Source: JBBKWQ01 sp037969115 (lineage in GTDB: Bacteria; Actinomycetota; Acidimicrobiia; Acidimicrobiales; Ilumatobacteraceae). Taken from it: a stretch of 33,407 bases of DNA. Position numbers and translations under genes: made by a program. The stretch lies in NCBI GenBank assembly GCA_037969115.1, contig JBBKWQ010000026.1, forward strand, positions 1 to 33,407, written 5' to 3'. Of the stretch, positions 7,065-14,733 are shown piece after piece; the stretch's first letter is position 1, and each line of letters begins with the position of its first letter. The notes below the pieces were generated by a model. The model searched no databases and was not told the DNA's origin. It saw nothing but the letters and a program-made list of their open reading frames with translations.

Positions 7065-8162
7065 TCAACCTTTGGGTTCGCGCGGCAGGCCGAGCAGCCG
7101 TTCGCCGATCAGATTGCGCTGTATCTCGCTCGTGCCCCCGGCCACGCGCATGCCGGGTGCGTAGAGGAATGCGTCACCGAGCGCGGATTCCAGCATTCCC
7201 GACGCCCCTGCTGCGTCGATGTCGAACTCGGCGAGTGAGGATTCCAGTTCTGTCAGGGCGAGTTTGGTGAGCGGGCCGAGCGCTATGTCACCGGCGCTCC
7301 GGGTGAGCAGATGAGCGGCAGCGGTCGCACGCGCGACGAGATTCGACCGCCGATCTCCCGTCGAAGGCGTCAGCGCGGCGACGCGCCGCCGAAGTCCGAT
7401 TCCGGCGGCACCCACCGTGGCGCGCTCGTCGCTGAGCACCGACGTGGCGACGCCCCAGCCGCCGTGCAACGGACCGAGGAGCGCGTCGGCGGGAACCTCG
7501 GCATCGGTCAGGAAGACCTCGCAGAACTCGATGTCACCGGTCATCTGCTTGATGGGGTGGACGTCGACGCCCCTCACCGTCATGTCGAACAGGAAGAACG
7601 AGATGCCGCGGTGGCCCGGTGTGTCGGGATCGGTTCGGGCCAGCAAGATGGCGTGCTGTGCGAGGTGACCGGTCGACGTCCACACCTTCTGACCGTTGAG
7701 GATCCAACCGTCGTGCGTCGGCTCGGCTCTGGTACGCAGACTCACCAGGTCGGAGCCCGTCTCGGGCTCGCTGAACAGCTGGCACCACAGTTCGTCGCCC
7801 CGAAGGATCGGGCGGAGGTAGCGCTGCTGCTGATCGGGTGTGCCGAACCTGCGGATCGCGCCACCGGCCAGAATCTGGCCCTGGAAGTTCATGTAAGGGG
7901 TGACGTGTGCTCGGGCGCACTCCTCGAGCCAGGCGACGTTGTGCTCGAACATGCGTCCAGCGCCGCCGAATTCCACGGGCCAGTCGATGCCCGCGAATCC
8001 GTGTTCGAAGCAGTGACGCTGCCACGTCCGGGCTGCCGCGTGGCGAACCGGCGGCATGATCGTGCCGAAGGCCGTGCATGCGAGGCCCGCATCGACGGAG
8101 TCGCAGAGGAAAAGCGCTGCGGCCTCGCGGAAATCGGACACGCTGCTGTCAGCGTCGTGCAT
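7065..8162 (-). CDS. Acyl-CoA dehydrogenase
   Basis: This FAD enzyme would oxidise an acyl-CoA thioester to the enoyl-CoA. The 365-residue protein shows the expected order: an N-terminal helical domain with GFAGIDWPVEFGGAG, the FAD/substrate loop QLFSEPETGSDL, the beta-domain (WILNGQKVWTSTGHLA), and a C-terminal helical domain ending in AGGTSEIQRNLIGERLLGLPRE. It is close to the long-substrate or steroid-side-chain (FadE-like) actinobacterial types, but the substrate is unclear. The ATG is supported by TACGGT exactly 6 nt upstream. It stands alone, convergent with the membrane hydroxylase. Confidence 0.92.
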   Translation of the reverse strand: MHDADSSVSDFREAAALFLCDSVDAGLACTAFGTIMPPVRHAAARTWQRHCFEHGFAGIDWPVEFGGAGRMFEHNVAWLEECARAHVTPYMNFQGQILAGGAIRRFGTPDQQQRYLRPILRGDELWCQLFSEPETGSDLVSLRTRAEPTHDGWILNGQKVWTSTGHLAQHAILLARTDPDTPGHRGISFFLFDMTVRGVDVHPIKQMTGDIEFCEVFLTDAEVPADALLGPLHGGWGVATSVLSDERATVGAAGIGLRRRVAALTPSTGDRRSNLVARATAAAHLLTRSAGDIALGPLTKLALTELESSLAEFDIDAAGASGMLESALGDAFLYAPGMRVAGGTSEIQRNLIGERLLGLPREPKG

Positions 8163-8174
8163 CGGCCGACCGTA
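8163..8174 (-). promoter_or_regulatory. Leaderless promoter -10 for the acyl-CoA dehydrogenase
   Basis: On the minus strand TACGGT (8174-8169), then six bases, then the ATG at 8162. Confidence 0.65.
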
Positions 8175-8320
8175 GCAAGACGACGGGCGACCGTGCCGAG
8201 ACGGTCGCCTCGTGACGTGGGAGGCGGTCGGTGGCGATGTCCGAGCGCGTCATTCTGTTGGCGGTCAGACGGTCAGGGTTGATGAGGGCGTCGCTCACCT
8301 CGGCTCGTACGACGAGACTG

Positions 8321-9526
8321 CTACGTCCGGTTTCGGACACGATCCTCGACGAAGATCCTCGCAACCTCCTCGGTGAGCGCGTTCCGCTCGACGACCTTGT
8401 AGAAGCTCCCGTCTCTGACGAGCGGGACCAGATCTTGGGGCCACTTGATCACCTCGTCGATTACGTCGAGCACGGCGGCCCGGCCCTCGTCCCCTCCCGG
8501 CCATTCGACGCTGCGCTGGATGAGCGCGTCACCCAGATAGCGCCGCAACTCCTGCTTTCGCACCCATGTCTTGACCGACTCCTCACCTCCGGCGCGTCCC
8601 ATGGCCGACTCCCATTCGTTGCCTCGCCGCTCCAACTCGCGTTCGACGTCGGAATCGACCGCTGACGTGTCGAGCACCGTCTCGAAGTCCTGAATCGCGT
8701 CGAATCGGCGCGCGAGGGAGTTGCGAACTGACACTGCGTTCGAAACACCGAACAGTCGACGCTCGTTGTCGATGAACGCCAGGAGTCGCACATCCGTCAG
8801 GTCGACGAGAAGGGAGGCGAGGAAATACAGCCTCGTGGACCACCACGTCTTGCCGGTCCCGATGTCGACGATCATGTAGGTCTCGTCGTCGAACCGCTGG
8901 ATCTGCTCGGTGATTGTCATCATCGTCGTGTCGTACAGCGAATGCGGTGCCGGCGATTCCGGGTTCATCATCCAGCGGTGCGCATCGACTGGTTGCAGCG
9001 TCCTGAGCTCCAGCTTCCGTGAAAGGTCCTGACGCCCGATGGCGCCCATTACCCTGTTCGCCAGATTCTCCGGCGTCGTGAAGAAGCCGACCATGTGCTT
9101 CTCGCTGAAGGTCGCTCTGAGCGCACTGATTCGACGGCCGCTGTCGCCGTCGCCGGTATGGGCGTCCATGCTCGCCGGTATCCACGGTTCCGAGTCGGAC
9201 AGCAGGAATATCAACGTCGGGATCCCGACGCTCGCGGCCGCGTGGTACTCGGCCTCCGTGATCGAGGTTTCTCCCGGCGCGACCTCCTGCGGAAGGGTTT
9301 CCGACGCGTCGTAAGCCTTCGGGATGTGGCCGTAACGCCAGGCGAAGATGCCGACATAGACATCCGCTGTTCGGACGTGCTCCACGCAGCGGTCGAGCGG
9401 GCGGCTGTCTTCTGCTGTGTAGTCCTCCATGTGGAGGACTACGTGATCGATCTGTCGGAGGACCTGAGCGACCCTGGCACGGTGCGACTCCAAGTCTGTC
9501 TGGGTCGAGGAGATGTAGACCTTCAT
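8321..9526 (-). CDS. DUF4062 (TIR-like) domain protein with unknown C-terminal domain
   Basis: The 401-residue protein opens with MKVYISSTQTDLESHR and continues through VYVGIFAWRYGHIP (about 56-69) and SITEAEYHAA to about 110; these are the DUF4062 hallmarks, a fold related to TIR domains. Residues 200-275 form a second unit with DIGTGKTWWSTRLYFLASLL followed by a valine-rich strand and a hydrophobic LFGV stretch; the GTGKT resembles but does not complete a Walker A. The rest is charged and helical. DUF4062 occurs in NLR-like and other putative signalling or defence proteins, but this protein's function is unknown. The ATG at 9526 matches the domain start; an upstream ATG at 9577 would add 17 residues and would lie before the likely -10. 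Confidence 0.8.
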   Translation of the reverse strand: MKVYISSTQTDLESHRARVAQVLRQIDHVVLHMEDYTAEDSRPLDRCVEHVRTADVYVGIFAWRYGHIPKAYDASETLPQEVAPGETSITEAEYHAAASVGIPTLIFLLSDSEPWIPASMDAHTGDGDSGRRISALRATFSEKHMVGFFTTPENLANRVMGAIGRQDLSRKLELRTLQPVDAHRWMMNPESPAPHSLYDTTMMTITEQIQRFDDETYMIVDIGTGKTWWSTRLYFLASLLVDLTDVRLLAFIDNERRLFGVSNAVSVRNSLARRFDAIQDFETVLDTSAVDSDVERELERRGNEWESAMGRAGGEESVKTWVRKQELRRYLGDALIQRSVEWPGGDEGRAAVLDVIDEVIKWPQDLVPLVRDGSFYKVVERNALTEEVARIFVEDRVRNRT

Positions 9527-9543
9527 CGCAGCAAACCGACCTG

Positions 9544-9567
9544 CTCCTCCCGAGTCTCGAAATGCTA
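9544..9567 (-). promoter_or_regulatory. Candidate promoter and ribosome-binding region of the DUF4062 gene
   Basis: TAGCAT (9567-9562 on the minus strand) is a good -10 match, placing the transcript start near 9555. GGGAGGAG (9551-9544) lies in the resulting leader but 17 nt before the ATG, farther than usual for a Shine-Dalgarno. Confidence 0.4.
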
Positions 9568-9594
9568 TGGCAACCATCGTGCCACGGCTCGAGG

Positions 9595-10079
9595 TCAGGG
9601 TGTCAAGTGATCAGTGTCGCGGCGACCCGAATCGTCGTTGGCGACAAAGACTCTGGGTCCTCTCGCCTGGTTGCTGCGATACGCCGGCCCGCCCCCGACG
9701 ACGACGGCGAAGTACATCAGCTTGCGTCGCAGCCATCCGGCTCCCTCCGACGCCAGTACGGCGCGGAAGACGTCATCCGCGTAGCGCTTGGTCACGCCTG
9801 GCTGGGAGTAGAGCCAGTCGTGCACGATCCCCGTCCATCGCTGCGGGTCTTCCCACGGCTTCCACCGCGTGATTCGTGCGCCCAGCGTGGCACCGATGCA
9901 CCATCGGTCGTGAACCCGGTCGGGATCTCGATTCGTTCGTCGCCGACCTGCACGACGAGGGGTTCACCGAGGATCCAAAACTGGTCATCACCGGGCAGGA
10001 TCTCCTCTCCGACAACGGCCTTCACCCGGTCGACACGATCGAAGCGCTGTGGTTTGGCGTTGATTCTTGCGGTCAGCAT
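9595..10079 (-). pseudogene. DUF1353-family protein, split by a frameshift
   Basis: Two adjacent frames together make one DUF1353 protein. The first (ATG at 10079, reading MLTARINAKPQRF) reaches IPTGFTTDGASVPRW, the DUF1353 core. The frame then loses similarity, while another frame gives ITRWKPWEDPQRWTGIVHDW and continues with VTKRYADDVFRAVL and RRKLMYFAVV to the stop at 9595. The switch lies near 9875-9885, where adding one base (for example one more G in TGGGC) restores a continuous frame of about 161 residues. It may be a true pseudogene or a sequencing error. DUF1353 proteins are common in phages and accessory regions and have no firm function. It lies 68 bp upstream of the DUF4062 gene, same strand. 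Confidence 0.7.
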
Positions 10080-10372
10080 CTTCAAGATCCCTTCGCGCTC
10101 GGATTCCTCCGCTCCCAGTGGCCTCGTCGGACACCCGAGCGCTTCGTCGTGGCCCCAACCAAGATCGGCAGGTCGGAACGCGACCGTAGTCCTTCCATCC
10201 TCGTGGGTCCCCGGATTTCGCAGGCCGTGAAGCTCGTGGAAACCACGCCTTCGGCGGCAGGACACACCTGCACCCCAACCTCGAGCCGGCGTCTTGGTGA
10301 TATCTCTGACCCTGGGCAGCGGGTAGGCGACGGGGGACACGCTCACGGGTCGCGCAGCCGGTGCTGGGGACG
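10080..10372. other. Gap with no convincing gene
   Basis: A minus-strand frame runs through here continuous with the DUF1353 start, but its residues are compositionally shadow-like and show no recognisable domain. GAAGGG about 12 nt before the ATG at 10079 may serve as its ribosome-binding site. I see no RNA gene here. Confidence 0.4.
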
Positions 10373-10987
10373 CTACGTGCGTGCGGTGACCGCAACGACC
10401 GGGCGGCGGCCCAGGTCGTGATTCGAAACGTCCGCGGATTCAAACCCATGGTCAGTAAGCATCGCCGCGAACCTGTTGGCTTGGTCAGGGGTCCATCCGT
10501 GGCTGGCGTTGCCGGTGGCTCCGGGCTGTGTTCGCTTCTCGAGCGCAATGAACGTGCCGCTAGAGCGGAGCACCCGCTTCACCTCCGACAGCCCACGTTG
10601 TAGATCGGGCCAATGATGCACCGACGCCAGCGACCAACACACCGTCACTGAATCATCGGGCAGCGTGAGGTCCTCGGCGCGGGCGCACAGCCAGTCGATC
10701 CGACCTGCGGGTCTGCGCAAGCGGGTGAGCAGCCGGGCGAGGCCAAGCATCGGTTCCGCCGGATCGACGGCGGTGACCCGGATGCCGTCACGTGCCGCGA
10801 AACGCACTGCGGTGCCCGGACCACAGCCGACGTCGAGCACGTGATCGGCGGCGTTCAGCTTCGCGATGTCGGCGACGAGGCGCGCGTCGCGGCCGCGTCC
10901 GACGATCATCGTCAGGCCAGCCACGTACCCGAAGGCTCCGGAGAACTGCCGATAGTCGGCGTGATGATTCGGCGGCAGCTCCGGCAT
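10373..10987 (-). CDS. Class I SAM-dependent methyltransferase
   Basis: The 204-residue protein has a Rossmann-type methyltransferase core: motif I LDVGCGPG (51-58), the acidic end of strand 2 in VTAVDPAEPM, LCARAEDLTLPDDS before strand 4, and SLASVHHWPDLQRGLSEVKR as in UbiE/Methyltransf_11 proteins. It would transfer a methyl group from SAM to an unknown small molecule. The ATG at 10987 has TAGTCT 8 nt upstream, so the mRNA leader would be one or two bases. It faces away from the pentapeptide/DinB-like gene, with 182 bp between the starts. Confidence 0.87.
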   Translation of the reverse strand: MPELPPNHHADYRQFSGAFGYVAGLTMIVGRGRDARLVADIAKLNAADHVLDVGCGPGTAVRFAARDGIRVTAVDPAEPMLGLARLLTRLRRPAGRIDWLCARAEDLTLPDDSVTVCWSLASVHHWPDLQRGLSEVKRVLRSSGTFIALEKRTQPGATGNASHGWTPDQANRFAAMLTDHGFESADVSNHDLGRRPVVAVTART

Positions 10988-11001
10988 CGTCGAGGAGACT
11001 A
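10988..11001 (-). promoter_or_regulatory. Near-leaderless promoter -10 for the methyltransferase
   Basis: TAGTCT (11001-10996, minus strand) lies 8 nt before the ATG at 10987. Confidence 0.45.
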
Positions 11002-11157
11002 CCCGACTGCCGGAACCTGCGGGCCGGTGCGGTCACGTCGACCCGTCATCAATCCGTGACTGCAGCCGACCGCCATACTCAGAGTCTCCTGAGCGCTGGC
11101 AAGTTGCACACTCCGACGTTGGGGGACCCGTGAGAGGCGTTCGCCGACGTGCGATGC

Positions 11158-11169
11158 AATGATGGGCGG
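11158..11169 (+). promoter_or_regulatory. Candidate leaderless -10 for the pentapeptide/DinB-like gene
   Basis: AATGAT (11158-11163) plus six bases leads to the ATG at 11170. It deviates from TANNNT only at the first base. Confidence 0.35.
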
Positions 11170-11880
11170 ATGGCCGAGGAGTTCGAGTATCGGGACCTGA
11201 GCGATGCTGTGTTCTGGGGTGTGGACTTGCAGCGCGCGACATTCCGCGACGTCGACCTCATGGGGGCGCGGGTTTCGCACGCCCGGCTGGCCGATGTCGT
11301 GATCGATGCCGAGATCGACCGTGTCGTCATCAATGGGGTGGATGTGACTGCCTACGTCAACGAGCGTGACGAGTGGTTCGCCCTGCGATCGCAGCTTCGC
11401 CCGACCGACCCGGACGGCATGCGCCAGGGTTGGCGGGCGTTCCTGACGGCATGGAACAGTGCGATCGACCGGGTGCAGGGTCTCCCCGATGCGCAGCGAC
11501 ACGCCTCGGTCGACGGGGAGTGGTCGTTCGTGGAGACCATCCGCCACCTCGTCCTGGCCACCGACAAGTGGTTCATCGTCCCGATCCTCGGTGGCGACTT
11601 TCACCCGATTGGCCTGCCGAACTCCGGATCAGCCGACTACGACTGGCCGGGGATCGACTTTTCCGCCGACCCGACCTTCAACGATGCTGTCGCCGCATGG
11701 CGCGACCGCGCGGGACAACTGCGCGACTACGTCGACGACATCGAGCCGGCAGCATTGAAAGTCGACGTATCGGTTCTCGAGAATGGTCCGAGCGCCGTGC
11801 ACGACTGCATCGGCGTCGTCTTCGAGGAACACTTCCAGCACCTCCGCTACGCCACCCGAGACCTCGATCGCCTCGCATGA
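11170..11880 (+). CDS. DinB-family protein with N-terminal pentapeptide-repeat-like segment
   Basis: The 236-residue protein has two parts. Residues 5-50 show A(D/N)Lxx-like pentapeptide repeats (LSDAVFWGVDLQRATFRDVD, then ARVSHARLADVVI), which would form a short beta-helix. Residues 65-235 resemble DinB/DUF664: GEWSFVETIRHLVLATDKW carries the first conserved histidine, and FEEHFQHLRYATRDLDRL supplies the later histidines of a metal site. This combination occurs in actinobacterial proteins of unknown function. An upstream in-frame start at 11149 exists, but 11170 fits the domain start and has AATGAT 6 nt before it. No catalytic role can be assigned. Confidence 0.75.
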   Translation: MAEEFEYRDLSDAVFWGVDLQRATFRDVDLMGARVSHARLADVVIDAEIDRVVINGVDVTAYVNERDEWFALRSQLRPTDPDGMRQGWRAFLTAWNSAIDRVQGLPDAQRHASVDGEWSFVETIRHLVLATDKWFIVPILGGDFHPIGLPNSGSADYDWPGIDFSADPTFNDAVAAWRDRAGQLRDYVDDIEPAALKVDVSVLENGPSAVHDCIGVVFEEHFQHLRYATRDLDRLA

Positions 11881-12068
11881 TGCGGCGCCGCGAGAACGTC
11901 GTTCGGGGCCACAAGTCGCGTGACAAACCTGGGAGTGGCAGTCGACTGCGACGATCTTGAACACGGCGACAGGACACCTCCCGGATGCGCTGCGTCCGGG
12001 ATGCGGAACGTTCCCCGGCAGATGGCCACCACCCTCGGCTCTCGAGCCGGGCGGTCGGCACACAACGT

Positions 12069-12080
12069 TAGGCTCCGCCG
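12069..12080 (+). promoter_or_regulatory. Leaderless promoter -10 for the Gfo/Idh/MocA gene
   Basis: TAGGCT (12069-12074), six bases, then the ATG at 12081. Confidence 0.65.
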
Positions 12081-13067
12081 ATGCTGCGTTGGGCGATTCT
12101 GGGAACCGGATTCATCTCGAACACCGTCATCGAGGCGATCGGTCTCAGCGATGGGTCGCGCGTCGACCTCATCGCCGGGCGGGACGATGCAAAGATCGCT
12201 GATTTTCAAGCTCGGCATGTCATTCCCCGTGCCGCTTCCTATGACCAGGCCATCGCCGATCCCGAAATCGACGTGATCTATATCGGCCTCCCGAATCATC
12301 AGCACCATCCGTTCGCAATAGCGGCGGCCGAGGCCGGCAAGGCCGTTGTCTCCGAGAAGTCGCTGACAACCACGATGGACTCAGCCGTTGCGCTGGTCGC
12401 CGCCGCACGCCGGCACGAAACCTTCTTCGTCGAGGGCCTGATGTACCTCGCGCACCCGCTCTACGAGGCTTTTGGCGGGCTGCTCACCGAAGGCCGCGTC
12501 GGAAAACTGCAATCGATCAACGGTCGCTACGGCGCCGATATTGCAGGGCTGGTCAATCCGGCCGGGCGAGGCACGATCTACAACCTCGGTTGTTACCCAG
12601 TCTCGCTCGCCCAATTCGTCGTGCAGACCATGCTGGGTGACACTTCGTTCTCTGAGCGCAAGGTGACAGCAACCGGCATCGTCGATCCGACGAGCGGCAC
12701 GGTTTCCGATGCCGCCCTAGCGGTTCGGTTCGGCGATGGTGTGCTGGCGACACTGCAGTCGAGTGACAACTACGGCAACACCAGCGAATTCTCTGTGGCC
12801 GGCGACAACGGAGTTCTTCGGTTCGCCACCAATCCATGGTTGCCCGTCGCCGGCGACAACATCGTCACCTGGCAACCCCACGACGGCGACGTCGAGCAGA
12901 TCGTGATCAACGATCCTCACGACGCGTTCTACCACCAGGTCAAGATGGTCGAACACCATCTCGCCGCCGGCCACACCGAAGCGGCCCGTCCCTCACCACG
13001 CCTGGTCGACTCGATCGAGATCATGGTGCTCCTGACGGAGTGGGAAGCACTCTGCCTGCAGCCATAG
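12081..13067 (+). CDS. Gfo/Idh/MocA-family NAD(P)-dependent oxidoreductase
   Basis: The 328-residue protein starts with a Rossmann fold (WAILGTGFIS, residues 4-13) and shows DVIYIGLPNHQHHPFAIAA, then GKAVVSEKSLT, where the lysine of the EKP-like motif is kept. The C-terminal half is the alpha/beta domain of the family with IYNLGCYPVSLAQF carrying the usual active-site region. Members oxidise or reduce sugars, inositols or dihydrodiols with NAD(P); the substrate here is unknown. The ATG at 12081 is fixed by TAGGCT 6 nt upstream. It stands alone, 54 bp before the acetyltransferase gene, which has its own promoter. Confidence 0.9.
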   Translation: MLRWAILGTGFISNTVIEAIGLSDGSRVDLIAGRDDAKIADFQARHVIPRAASYDQAIADPEIDVIYIGLPNHQHHPFAIAAAEAGKAVVSEKSLTTTMDSAVALVAAARRHETFFVEGLMYLAHPLYEAFGGLLTEGRVGKLQSINGRYGADIAGLVNPAGRGTIYNLGCYPVSLAQFVVQTMLGDTSFSERKVTATGIVDPTSGTVSDAALAVRFGDGVLATLQSSDNYGNTSEFSVAGDNGVLRFATNPWLPVAGDNIVTWQPHDGDVEQIVINDPHDAFYHQVKMVEHHLAAGHTEAARPSPRLVDSIEIMVLLTEWEALCLQP

Positions 13068-13109
13068 CGCGCCCTGCTCGCCTTGGTGGGTTGGAGCATC
13101 TCGACGCCG

Positions 13110-13121
13110 TAGGTTTGACAG
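13110..13121 (+). promoter_or_regulatory. Leaderless promoter -10 for the GNAT gene
   Basis: TAGGTT (13110-13115), six bases, then the GTG at 13122. Confidence 0.65.
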
Positions 13122-14015
13122 GTGCAGAAAATGCGAGAACAGCATCGGGTAGGCCTTCACTACCTGGAAGCTGTCACGGCGCTCCTGCAGCGAGTCCGCA
13201 GTGCTCATCCCACGAAAGGGTTGTACGAAGCCGCTGAGCTGCAGTGGTGGTGGTGTGAAGTCCCGCGCTCGACCGACGATCTCGGCCAGCTCTTCTGGTT
13301 CGATGACCTCGGTCGCCCAGAAGCTGCGGTGATCGTCACCGACTGGCGCGACTGGATGAATCTCGACCCGATCGTGATGCCCGACGCAACTCCCGACTGG
13401 GTTGCACATGTCATCGAGCGTGGGCTTGCTCACGCCAGCGAGTCCGGGTTCGAAGCCGTCCAACTCGAGGTCGACCGTGCCGATGACGTGATGCGCGAGG
13501 CGTTGGCCGGCCAAGGCTTCGCCATCGTGGAAGACGGGGTGGTCGAGACGTGGCTGGCTGCTGACGCTCGACCGGAGATCAGCCCGCTGCACGAGCACTA
13601 TCGGTTGGCCAGTCGCGTCGACGAGATGCCGCGTCCGCATCACATGATCGAACGGCATGGACCCGACGTCGAGCAGCGTCTCCTCCAGACGTCGCTCTAT
13701 CGCCCTGACCTCGATCTGGTCATTGTCGACCGCGACGACACGTACGCAGCGCGAGGGCTGTTCTGGTACGACCCCGAGACCGCCACGGGTGTCGTCGAAC
13801 CCATGCGCACCGAAGACGATCACCAGCGACGAGGACTTGCCCGCCACATCCTCACCACCGGTATCGACCTGCTCGCCGAGGCCGGCGCAGAGCGCATCAA
13901 GATCTGCTTCGAACCCGACAACCCAGCGGCGAGTCATCTCTACCTCAGCGTCGGCTTCGAACCCGTCAAGCAGACCGACACGTTCTCTCGCCGACCGAGC
14001 GCAGGATCCGCGTAG
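13122..14015 (+). CDS. GNAT-family N-acetyltransferase (two-domain)
   Basis: A 297-residue protein with an apparent duplicated GNAT layout. The N-terminal half (to about 150) is degenerate. The C-terminal half has the acetyl-CoA site: VVEPMRTEDDHQRRGLARHI (QRRGLA is the Q/R-x-x-G-x-A motif), followed by AERIKICFEPDNPAASHLYL and SVGFEPV, the classic end of GNAT domains. It would transfer an acyl group from CoA to an amine; mycothiol synthase is a related two-domain protein but this one is too divergent to call. The GTG start is chosen because TAGGTT lies exactly 6 nt upstream; an ATG follows three codons later. It converges with the TfoX-N-like gene. Confidence 0.85.
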   Translation: MQKMREQHRVGLHYLEAVTALLQRVRSAHPTKGLYEAAELQWWWCEVPRSTDDLGQLFWFDDLGRPEAAVIVTDWRDWMNLDPIVMPDATPDWVAHVIERGLAHASESGFEAVQLEVDRADDVMREALAGQGFAIVEDGVVETWLAADARPEISPLHEHYRLASRVDEMPRPHHMIERHGPDVEQRLLQTSLYRPDLDLVIVDRDDTYAARGLFWYDPETATGVVEPMRTEDDHQRRGLARHILTTGIDLLAEAGAERIKICFEPDNPAASHLYLSVGFEPVKQTDTFSRRPSAGSA

Positions 14016-14040
14016 GGAGACCCTGCGCCCCATCGTCGGA

Positions 14041-14082
14041 CGAACCGTCCGGCAGCAACCGGCCGGCCGCAACCGTCCGGCT
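14041..14082. repeat. Three 14-bp imperfect tandem repeats between convergent genes
   Basis: The unit resembles GCAACCGTCCGGCN and occurs at 14041-14054, 14055-14068 and 14069-14082; the middle copy has GGCC in place of GTCC. The repeats can fold through the CCGGCCGG core and may help terminate transcription of the two convergent genes. Confidence 0.6.
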
Positions 14083-14089
14083 GCGTGGC

Positions 14090-14428
14090 CTACTTCGGTG
14101 TCAGCGTGCCTGCGTGATCCCAGCTGTGGGTGAACAATGCGTCGAGATCGGCATCGGCAGCCGATGGAGGCACGCTGGCAAAGTCGGGCATGTTCCGTCC
14201 GTACTGCTTGACAGCAGCGCCGCCCGCGGAGAGAACCGCTGTCCGGTCCTCAGCAGAGAGGCGCAGGCAGATCAAACCCTTCGGGTCGAGGAAGCTCGTC
14301 ATCCAGCCATTGCGTGAGGTGTAGGGGTTCTTCGCGCCGAGAACCTCGGCCTCAGGATGCCGGTCGACGAGGTCGCGATACGCCTCGAGATCAGCGAGCG
14401 ACCCTGGATACGCACTTCCCCTCGGCAT
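14090..14428 (-). CDS. Small TfoX-N/YjbR-like protein
   Basis: The 112-residue protein has an NGWMTSFLDPKGLICLRLSA core followed by AAVKQYGRNMPDFASVP, similar in pattern to TfoX N-terminal and MmcQ/YjbR-like small domains. These are compact alpha/beta proteins of unclear biochemical role. No signal peptide or membrane segment is visible. The ATG at 14428 has TAACAA 6 nt upstream, matching the leaderless spacing but lacking the final T. It converges with the GNAT gene across a short repeat. Family assignment is tentative because it rests on a few motifs. Confidence 0.65.
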   Translation of the reverse strand: MPRGSAYPGSLADLEAYRDLVDRHPEAEVLGAKNPYTSRNGWMTSFLDPKGLICLRLSAEDRTAVLSAGGAAVKQYGRNMPDFASVPPSAADADLDALFTHSWDHAGTLTPK

Positions 14429-14733
14429 GAGTCCTTGTTAGCCGGAGTCGCCGCGTTCGTCCAGTCTTCAGCGGCCGGCACTAGGGCCGCGTCCGGGTGT
14501 CCTGAACCTGAACACGTCGGGGATGCCCGTTGCCCCCGACGGGCCGAACGTTATGGGGTGGTCCGCCGTGCGCATCATGCCGGATAGCGCGTGGGGTCAC
14601 CGACCTCACTCGTGAAGATTCTGATCGCGTCAACCCGATGAGGCCCAGCTGCCTAGGACATCGACGCATGGTGCTAGCTCCGTGCTGCGACTGCATCCCG
14701 GAACCATCTGTCCCCCTTGGACGTCCAACAGCT
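14429..14733. other. Intergenic region with a 12-bp palindrome before the lipoprotein gene
   Basis: No gene is convincing here. A perfect palindrome TTGGACGTCCAA lies at 14717-14728, 5 nt before the ATG at 14734; it could be an operator or a hairpin affecting translation. I see no TANNNT-N6 box for the lipoprotein gene. Confidence 0.45.

Noticed and set aside
7311..8282. Long plus-strand open frame opposite the acyl-CoA dehydrogenase
   Set aside because: The minus-strand frame has all acyl-CoA dehydrogenase motifs and a leaderless promoter; the plus frame has no recognisable domain.
8521..8925. Possible Walker A (GTGKT) in the DUF4062 protein suggesting an NTPase
   Set aside because: The upstream glycine of G-x4-GKT is missing and no Walker B follows; it is not enough to call an NTPase.
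9876..10421. Plus-strand open frame across the DUF1353 region
   Set aside because: The DUF1353 core is clear on the minus strand; the plus translation looks like its complement.
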